In this document: piece after piece, positions 58,541 through 64,000 of the stretch | How the letters are laid out: every line of letters begins with the position of its first letter | Numbering within the stretch: position 1 is the stretch's first letter | DNA from: Streptomyces sp. HNM0574 | GTDB lineage: Bacteria; Actinomycetota; Actinomycetes; Streptomycetales; Streptomycetaceae | Length of the DNA: 64,000 nt | NCBI RefSeq assembly: GCF_012726235.1 | Contig: NZ_JAASAH010000004.1 | Span: 1-64,000 of the forward strand | Direction of reading: 5' to 3' | The notes under the pieces: generated by a model | The model's database searches: none | What the model was told of the DNA's origin: nothing | What the model saw: the letters and a program-made list of their open reading frames with translations, nothing else | Translations under genes and position numbers: made by a program

Positions 58541-59125
58541 TCAGGTGGCGTGGCCGTCCCCGGCCGAGGCGGTGCGCAGCGGGACGGCGCACCGGTCGGA
58601 GAAGCCCTGGCCGGTCAGGCCCAGTGCGGCGTTGATGCGGGAACGGTAGTTCTCGACCGCGACCATGGCGGTGAGCTCGATGAACGCGGGCCTGCCGAGC
58701 CGCCGGAGGAGCTCCTCTGTCATGGCGTCGGTGACGGTGGGCTCGGTCTCGGTCATGGCCTCGGCGTACTCCATGACCCGCAGTTCGAGGTCGTCGAAGA
58801 GTTCCCGGTGCTCGCGCCACTCGGGCACGTACTGGATCTTCTCCATGGGCAGCCCGTCCTCGTCGGCCAGCCAGTGACCGAAGTCGACGCACCAGGAGCA
58901 GCCGATGCGGACGGCGGAGACCATCTCCGCGAGGTGCTTGAGGCCGGGGTCGAGCTCCTTCCACTTGCCGACGCGCTGTTCGAAGCGTCCGCCGTCCTTC
59001 AGCACCCCCGGGTGGTGCCCCATCGCGCGGATGGGGTCGAGGACGCGGCCGTAGGTCCGCCGGGAGTACCACTCCACGAGCCGGTAGACGAGGGTGCGGG
59101 GCGGGTCGAGTGCGATGCGGGCCAT
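58541..59125 (-). CDS. Carboxymuconolactone decarboxylase (AhpD-like) family protein
   Basis: A 194-residue all-helical protein. RIGCSWCVDFGHWLADEDG (about 75-95) contains the Cys-x2-Cys and downstream His-type motif of AhpD-like proteins, suggesting peroxide-related thiol chemistry rather than lactone decarboxylation. FIELTAMVAVENYRSRINAALG is the conserved C-terminal helix. The start at 59125 has AAGGGGA upstream, and three 13-base tandem repeats lie in its leader. Confidence 0.88.
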   Translation of the reverse strand: MARIALDPPRTLVYRLVEWYSRRTYGRVLDPIRAMGHHPGVLKDGGRFEQRVGKWKELDPGLKHLAEMVSAVRIGCSWCVDFGHWLADEDGLPMEKIQYVPEWREHRELFDDLELRVMEYAEAMTETEPTVTDAMTEELLRRLGRPAFIELTAMVAVENYRSRINAALGLTGQGFSDRCAVPLRTASAGDGHAT

Positions 59126-59138
59126 CGTGATCCCCTTG

Positions 59139-59177
59139 TGTCGTGTCGCTGTGTCGTGTCGCTGTGTCGTGTCGCTG
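59139..59177. repeat. Three 13-base tandem repeats in the AhpD-like gene leader
   Basis: TGTCGTGTCGCTG occurs three times head to tail (59139-59151, 59152-59164, 59165-59177), only 14 bases upstream of the start codon and next to its ribosome binding site. Confidence 0.85.
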
Positions 59178-59355
59178 TGGTGCCTGCTGCCCCTGTGACG
59201 GGGCGCGGCCCCGCGGATGTGACATCGACCGGCCGCCGGACCCGAAGTGACCTGCGGTGACGGGGTGTTCACGGTGCGGAAGTGACGGATGAGAGTTCAC
59301 TGAGAATGGACGCTGAACGGAACCCGAACCCCCGCTTTCGGCGTTTCTCCGGGGG

Positions 59356-60807
59356 ATGAACAGGACAATCAGGCGCTCTTCCGTCGTCATTCTGCTCTTC
59401 GTGTTCGCGCTGCTGCTGCGCATCACCTGGATACAGGTGTCCCAGGGCACGGCACTCGCCGAGGACGACGACAACAGGCGCAACACGATCGAGCAGTACG
59501 GCTACCCGTTCGGCGACATCATCGTCGGCGGGAAGCCGGTCACGGGTTCGCAGCGGGTGGACAGCGGCGACTTCACGTACAAGCGGACGTACACCGACGG
59601 CGAGCTGTACTCAGCCGTCACCGGGTACGGCTCGCACCGCGGGACGACCCAGCTGGAGGGCATCTACCAGGACGTCCTCAACGGCTCGGACGACCGGCTG
59701 AAGAACCCGCTGGACCTGCTCACCGGCGAGCACACCAAGCCGGGCAACGTCGTGACGACGATCGACCCGAAGGTGCAGAAGGCGGGCTACGAGGCGCTCG
59801 GCGACAAGAAGGGCGCCGCCGTCGCCATCGACCCGGACAGCGGCGCGATCCTCGGCGCGGTCAGCACCCCGTCCTACGACCCCGCCCGCATCGCGGGGAG
59901 CGGCGAGAAGGACCAGAAGGCGTGGAAGGAGCTGAACGAGGACGAGGACCAGCCGATGATCAACCGCGCGCTGCGTCAGCCCGTCCCGCCGGGTTCCACC
60001 TTCAAGCTCGTCGTGGCCGCCGCCGCGCTGGAGGACGGGCTGTACTCGTCCGTCGACGAGCGCACCGACAGCCCGAACCCGTACACGCTCAAGGGCACCG
60101 CCACCAAGCTGGAGAACGAGAACAAGGCCGCGCCCTGCGAGGACGCCTCGATCCGCACCGGCCTGCGCTACTCCTGCAACAACGTCTTCGCGAAGATGGC
60201 CACCGACCTGGGCAAGGACAAGGTGCGCGCGCAGGCGGAGAAGTTCGGCTTCAACGACAAGGAGCAGGACGTCCCGGTCCGCGCCGCCACCAGCCTGTTC
60301 CCGAAGGAGATGGACGAGGCGCAGACGGGTCTGTCCGGCGTCGGCCAGTTCGAGGTGACGGCGACGCCGCTGCAGATCGCGATGGTCTCGCAGGCGATCG
60401 CGGAGGGCGGCGAACTCGTCGACCCGCACATGGTCTCCGAGGTCCAGGACGGCAACGGCGACGCCGTGGAGGAGACCGGGGACCCGGGCAGGCACCGCGT
60501 GATGAGCGAGGACACGGCCACGCAGCTGAAGTCCGCGATGCAGACCGTCGTCGAGACGGGCACCGGCACCAACGCGCAGATCCCCGGCATGAAGGTCGGC
60601 GGCAAGACCGGTACGGCCCAGCACGGCGTGGACAACAGCGGCAAGCCGTACGCGTGGTTCACCTCGTACGCGGAGAACAGCGCGGGCAAGAAGGTCGCCG
60701 TCGCGGTCGTCGTCGAGGACTCGGACGCGGAGCGCGCCGAGGTCAGCGGCAACGGGCTGGCGGCGCCGATCGCGCAGCGGATGATGGAGGCGGGCCTGGC
60801 GGGCTGA
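59356..60807 (+). CDS. Class B penicillin-binding protein (transpeptidase)
   Basis: A 483-residue membrane-anchored transpeptidase. One transmembrane helix (about 8-25) is followed by a short dimerisation region and the transpeptidase domain: SxxK as PGSTFKL (Ser214), SxN as YSCNN (about 275) and KTG as GGKTGTAQH (about 418). It resembles streptomycete PbpA/PBP2-like proteins that cross-link peptidoglycan with a SEDS partner, but no rodA/ftsW-type gene is adjacent. The CCGGGGG element before ATG 59356 is a modest binding site. Confidence 0.92.
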   Translation: MNRTIRRSSVVILLFVFALLLRITWIQVSQGTALAEDDDNRRNTIEQYGYPFGDIIVGGKPVTGSQRVDSGDFTYKRTYTDGELYSAVTGYGSHRGTTQLEGIYQDVLNGSDDRLKNPLDLLTGEHTKPGNVVTTIDPKVQKAGYEALGDKKGAAVAIDPDSGAILGAVSTPSYDPARIAGSGEKDQKAWKELNEDEDQPMINRALRQPVPPGSTFKLVVAAAALEDGLYSSVDERTDSPNPYTLKGTATKLENENKAAPCEDASIRTGLRYSCNNVFAKMATDLGKDKVRAQAEKFGFNDKEQDVPVRAATSLFPKEMDEAQTGLSGVGQFEVTATPLQIAMVSQAIAEGGELVDPHMVSEVQDGNGDAVEETGDPGRHRVMSEDTATQLKSAMQTVVETGTGTNAQIPGMKVGGKTGTAQHGVDNSGKPYAWFTSYAENSAGKKVAVAVVVEDSDAERAEVSGNGLAAPIAQRMMEAGLAG

Positions 60808-60971
60808 CGCCTCATCTCCCGCCCGGCGCGGGCACGTTGGGCGCGTCCCGCGCCAGTGCGGCCCGTACGGCGGGGAGTTGGGGGCCGCCGCCGGAATCCC
60901 TCCGCACGCGCCGGGACGGCGACCAGGCATCATGGGAGGCCGACCGATCACTACGGGGAGGGTTACCCATC

Positions 60972-61319
60972 GTGCACATCGCTGTTCAACTGGCCGAATC
61001 CGGCGCCGAGAACGACCTCGGGGACGCGCTCTCGGAGTTCGCGAGTTCGGGCATCGTCAGCTGGCTGATCCTGGGACTGATCGCGGGCACCGTCGCCAAG
61101 GTCCTGCTGCCGGGACGGGACCCGGGCGGCATCGTCGGGACGGCGCTCATCGGCGTCGCGGGCGCGTTCCTCGGCGGCTGGCTCTCGGCCACGTTCCTGG
61201 ACAAGCCCGTCAGCAACAACTTCGTCGACCCGGCGCTCTGGGTCTCGGCGATCGCCGGTTCGCTCGTCCTGCTCGTCGGCTACCGGATCTTCTTCGGCCA
61301 CTCCCGCGAGCGCCGCTGA
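60972..61319 (+). CDS. GlsB/YeaQ/YmgE-family stress response membrane protein
   Basis: A 115-residue protein: a 30-residue hydrophilic head, then three Gly-rich helices (SWLILGLIAGTVAKVLLPGRDPGG, VGTALIGVAGAFLGGWL, ALWVSAIAGSLVLLVGY). It is a longer relative of the protein at 6667-6945. The start is GTG 60972 with GGAGGG upstream. Function unknown; family members are often stress-induced. Confidence 0.85.
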   Translation: MHIAVQLAESGAENDLGDALSEFASSGIVSWLILGLIAGTVAKVLLPGRDPGGIVGTALIGVAGAFLGGWLSATFLDKPVSNNFVDPALWVSAIAGSLVLLVGYRIFFGHSRERR

Positions 61320-61415
61320 GCCCTCGGCGCGGGCGGCCCCGGCCGCCGCCGAACGGCCGCCGAGCGGGGGCGACGGCACAGGAACCGCACGGTCCGGCCG
61401 CTCGTTACGACGGAC

Positions 61416-62627
61416 ATGACCGCAATGACTCCTGGCTCGAACCTTCCGCTCCCGGCGGCCCGGGTGGCGGTGGACGTCACCGCCCCGTCCCGCCTCGACG
61501 TGTCGGGCCTGCTGCTCGGCGCCGACGGCAAGGTCCGCTCCGACAACGACTTCATCTTCTACAACCAGCCCTCGGGCCCCGGCGTCTCGCACGGCAGCAA
61601 CGGCGGGGTGGACACCATCACCGTCGACACCGCCGCCGTCCCCGCCGACGTGGAGAAGGTCGTCGTCACCGCCAGCCTGGACGCGCCGGGAGCCACCTTC
61701 GCGGGCACGGAGCCGACAGCGACGGTCAGGGACGCGCAGACGCAGGCGGTCCTCGCGTCGTTCACCCCGCCCGGGCTGGGCGCCGAGACGGCGCTCGTGA
61801 TCGTCGAGGTGTACCGCAGGAACGGCGCCTGGAAGGTCCGCGCGGTCGGCCAGGGGTACGCGAACGGACTGGGCGGCATCGCCTCGGACTTCGGCGTCGA
61901 CGTCGAGGAGCCGCAGGCCCCGGCAACCCCGGCCGCCCCGCAGCAGCCCGCTCCCCCGGCGCCCGCGGCGGCACCGGCTCCGGCACCGGCCCCGGCGGCC
62001 GCGGCTCCGGCCGCCCCGGCGCCCGCCCCCGACGGCGGGAAGATCAACCTGGACAAGGGCCGGGTCAACCTCCAGAAGAACCAGTCGGTCTCCCTGGTCA
62101 AGGGCGGCCGCCCGGTCATGGAGTCGGTGCGGATGGGCCTCGGCTGGGAGCCCGTCTTCCGCGCGGGCCGCCGCGCGAAGGACATCGACCTGGACGCCTC
62201 GGTCATCGCCTTCGACGCCAACCGCAAGAAGATCGACGCCTGTTACTTCGGCAAGCTCTCCATCCTCGGCGGCGTCATCCAGCACTCCGGCGACAACCTC
62301 ACCGGCGACGGCGCGGGCGACGACGAGACCATCACCGTCCACCTCGGCCACCTGCCCCCCGAGGTCACGGGCCTGGTCTTCACGGTCAACTCCTTCTCCG
62401 GGCAGAAGTTCACCGACGTGGCCAAGGCGTACTGCCGGCTGCTCGACGGGGGCGGCGGCCAGGAGCTGGTGCGCTTCGACCTCACCAACGCCGAGTCCCG
62501 CACGGGCGTCCTGATGTGCAAGTTCATCCGCCAGTTCTCCGGCGAGTGGGAGATGACGGCCCTCGGCGAGTACGTCGACTCCCGCACCGTCCGCGGCATG
62601 GTCAAGCCGGCGGGGGCGGCGCTCTGA
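61416..62627 (+). CDS. TerD-family protein with two TerD domains
   Basis: A 403-residue cytoplasmic protein. TerD domain 1 spans about 10-165 (LLGADGKVRSDNDFIFYNQ with calcium-type Asp residues), a Pro/Ala-rich linker covers 166-208, and TerD domain 2 about 210-400 (DIDLDASVIAFDANRKKID, GDDETITVHLG). TerD proteins bind calcium and belong to tellurite/stress systems; Streptomyces has many copies. The Ser/Asp-rich acidic positions are intact in both domains. The start is ATG 61416 or 61425; no strong binding site distinguishes them. Confidence 0.92.
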   Translation: MTAMTPGSNLPLPAARVAVDVTAPSRLDVSGLLLGADGKVRSDNDFIFYNQPSGPGVSHGSNGGVDTITVDTAAVPADVEKVVVTASLDAPGATFAGTEPTATVRDAQTQAVLASFTPPGLGAETALVIVEVYRRNGAWKVRAVGQGYANGLGGIASDFGVDVEEPQAPATPAAPQQPAPPAPAAAPAPAPAPAAAAPAAPAPAPDGGKINLDKGRVNLQKNQSVSLVKGGRPVMESVRMGLGWEPVFRAGRRAKDIDLDASVIAFDANRKKIDACYFGKLSILGGVIQHSGDNLTGDGAGDDETITVHLGHLPPEVTGLVFTVNSFSGQKFTDVAKAYCRLLDGGGGQELVRFDLTNAESRTGVLMCKFIRQFSGEWEMTALGEYVDSRTVRGMVKPAGAAL

Positions 62628-62652
62628 CGGGCTGACCTGCGCAGAGGCCGCG

Positions 62653-62700
62653 AAGAGCGGGTGAGGGAAGGGTGCAGGCGCCTTCCCCCGCCCGCTCTTT
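62653..62700 (+). terminator. Terminator of TerD-family gene
   Basis: AAGAGCGGGTGAGGGAAGG pairs with CCTTCCCCCGCCCGCTCTTT with two wobble positions, followed by CTGG. Confidence 0.8.
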
Positions 62701-62731
62701 CTGGCTGGTAACCCCCGCCGTGTGATCGCAT

Positions 62732-63802
62732 ATGGCGATGATCTCGAACGGACCTTCCGCGGACACCACGGCACCGATACCGGCCGCCCCCTCGGCCGAG
62801 GGCACCGGCCGGCCCGGCGAGGGGCCCGTCGACGGCGGCGCGGACCGCCCGGCCGGCCCGGACGGCACCGGCGGGAAGCCGCGGCGACGTACGGTCCGGC
62901 GGCTGGTCAAGACCGCCGGCGCGCTCGCCGTCGTCCTGGCCTTCCTCGCCCTCGGCGACCGCTGGGCCGTGCTGTACGCCGAGAACATGGCGGCGGAGAA
63001 GGTGCAGGAGGCGCTGAAGCTGCGGGCCGAGCCCGAGGTGCACATCGACAGCTTCCCGTTCCTCGGGCAGGTCGCCATGGGCGGGCTCGACCACGTCGCG
63101 GTCAACATCCCGGACGTTCCCGCGGGCCGCGTCTCCCTCGCCCAGGTCAAGGCGAGCGTGGACGACATCCGGATCGTCGGCAGCCTCCCCTCCTCCGTGA
63201 AGGGCGCCGACCTGGGCACGGTGCGCGGCGACGTGTTCCTCGACTTCGACGACCTGAACCGCGAAGTCGGCGCCTCCCAGGTGCGGTTGACGCCAGGACC
63301 GGAGCGGAACACGGTGCTGGCGCACGGCGAGCTGCCGGTGGCGGGCAAGCAGGCCGAGGTCCGGGCCCGGGCACAGGTGCGGCGCACCGACGACCACGGG
63401 GTGGCCCTGACGGTGGCCGACACCAAGCTGGTGGTCCCCGGCCTCCTCACCTACACCCCGGGCAAGGGCGGCGGCCTCCAGCTGACCGCGCCGGCCGCCG
63501 AGAAGGTCGACGAGGACGCGCTGCAGCAGGCCACCGGCGAGCGGACCCGTCCGGAGGGGATGCTGAAGGGCCGCGTGCTGGACACCCTCGTCGAGCACCC
63601 CTCGCTGCTGGAGCCGGCCGGGGTCGACACCTCGCTGCTCCAGGGGCTCCAGAAGGTGCGGGAGCCGAAGGTCGCGCAGGAGATGGAGTTCGCGGCGCGG
63701 CTCCCCGACGACCTGCCCGGCGACCTCGGGCTCCGCGAGATCAAGGTGACCGACGAGGGCATCGCGGCCCAACTGACCGGCACGGACGTCCGCGTGGGTT
63801 GA
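62732..63802 (+). CDS. DUF2993 / LmeA-type phospholipid-binding protein
   Basis: A 356-residue protein. Residues 1-55 are a disordered Pro/Gly-rich cytoplasmic segment ending in a basic cluster (KPRRRTVRRLVK), then a single transmembrane helix (about 60-78) and a large exposed DUF2993 domain (85-355; FPFLGQVAMGGLDHVAVNIPDV is the typical start). LmeA of mycobacteria binds phospholipids in the cell envelope. The start is ATG 62732 or 62738; neither has a clear binding site. Confidence 0.9.
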   Translation: MAMISNGPSADTTAPIPAAPSAEGTGRPGEGPVDGGADRPAGPDGTGGKPRRRTVRRLVKTAGALAVVLAFLALGDRWAVLYAENMAAEKVQEALKLRAEPEVHIDSFPFLGQVAMGGLDHVAVNIPDVPAGRVSLAQVKASVDDIRIVGSLPSSVKGADLGTVRGDVFLDFDDLNREVGASQVRLTPGPERNTVLAHGELPVAGKQAEVRARAQVRRTDDHGVALTVADTKLVVPGLLTYTPGKGGGLQLTAPAAEKVDEDALQQATGERTRPEGMLKGRVLDTLVEHPSLLEPAGVDTSLLQGLQKVREPKVAQEMEFAARLPDDLPGDLGLREIKVTDEGIAAQLTGTDVRVG

Positions 63803-63810
63803 CGCCCGGG

Positions 63811-63863
63811 CGCACGGGGGCGCCCCTTCGCCGTCACGCGGCGGGGCGCCCCGTTCCCGTGCG
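63811..63863. terminator. Convergent terminator near the right edge
   Basis: CGCACGGGGGCGCCCC pairs with GGGGCGCCCCGTTCCCGTGCG with a small bulge, overlapping the end of the minus-strand gene. Confidence 0.7.
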
Positions 63864-64000
63864 GCGGCGGAGGAGGCGGAAGGCGGCCAGGGTCAGGGCC
63901 GCGGCGACGGCGAGCAGCAGGGCCGCCGCCACCAGCTGGAGCGGCCAGTGGTGCGAGGCCGGGTGGAACTCGTGGAAGAACCCGGTGGCGCCCAGCTTGT
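63834..64000 (-). CDS. C-terminal part of a membrane protein (runs off the edge)
   Basis: Fifty-four C-terminal residues on the minus strand: a His/Phe-containing loop (GATGFFHEFHPASHHWPLQL), a hydrophobic helix (VAAALLLAVAAALTLAAF) and a basic tail (RLLRRRTGTGRPAA). The stop codon is TGA at 63834-63836. The fragment is too short to name a family; high G/C at third positions and the convergent hairpin support that it is a real gene end. Confidence 0.6.
   Translation of the reverse strand, partial: KLGATGFFHEFHPASHHWPLQLVAAALLLAVAAALTLAAFRLLRRRTGTGRPAA

Noticed and set aside
59139..59177. CRISPR-like array
   Set aside because: Contiguous 13-base tandem units without spacers.

Overview
The window is a gene-dense, very GC-rich stretch with strong third-position G/C bias, frequent GTG and TTG starts, GGAGG-type ribosome binding sites and many ATGA/GTGA overlaps. 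Together with the product repertoire (Gbn nucleoid protein, Asp23/AmaP cluster, SGM_5486-type peptide, ectABCD, TerD proteins) this points to the chromosomal core of a Streptomyces species. Gene order from fabI/fabG/tyrS through moaA, a subtilisin, SURF1, gbn, a PiT transporter, a cobalamin cluster and ectABCD resembles, from memory, the SCO18xx region of S. coelicolor. No prophage, insertion sequence, CRISPR array, rRNA or tRNA was seen.

Layout. 1-3400: SixA-type phosphatase, small membrane proteins, and a NimT-type MFS exporter divergent from a FadR-type regulator with two perfect palindromes between them. 3400-9150: fabG-fabI, tyrS, small stress and membrane proteins, a 6C-type small RNA, moaA. 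9340-18130: a DUF485-ActP solute symporter pair, a secreted subtilase, a sterol-desaturase-family enzyme, a serine hydrolase, a DEDDh exonuclease with BRCT-like tail, SURF1 and an SDR. 18170-21460: an Asp23/AmaP envelope-stress cluster. 21500-29800: enoyl-CoA hydratase, Gbn, an ABC-F protein with a possible 7-codon leader peptide, hydrolases and a GH25 lysozyme. 29900-31675: a PHO-box-controlled phosphate transporter operon. 31715-41274: a cobalamin riboswitch followed by cobD-cobQ-chelatase-cobO-cobB-cbiG-cobC, tightly overlapped and joined in two places by tiny ORFs.

43135-50102 holds the most interesting block: a malonate-type module (MatC-like carrier, MatB malonyl-CoA synthetase, a fused AccD/AccA-like carboxyltransferase with no biotin partner in sight, a GntR regulator and a Tat-exported amidase). 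It is bracketed by inverted copies of an intergenic repeat. The motif GTGGCCAAGTGGC recurs in the matC/regulator intergenic region and in front of the amidase, which suggests one regulon. I propose a malonate or malonamate utilisation cassette.

50350-64000: an amidohydrolase, then ectABCD behind a sigma-B-like promoter (osmoprotection, leaderless ectA), a secreted X-Pro-peptidase-type hydrolase divergent from an IclR regulator, an AhpD-like protein, a class B penicillin-binding protein, a YeaQ-type membrane protein, a double TerD protein, an LmeA/DUF2993 protein and the tail of a membrane protein running off the right edge. Most transcription units end in strong perfect hairpins, which are listed.
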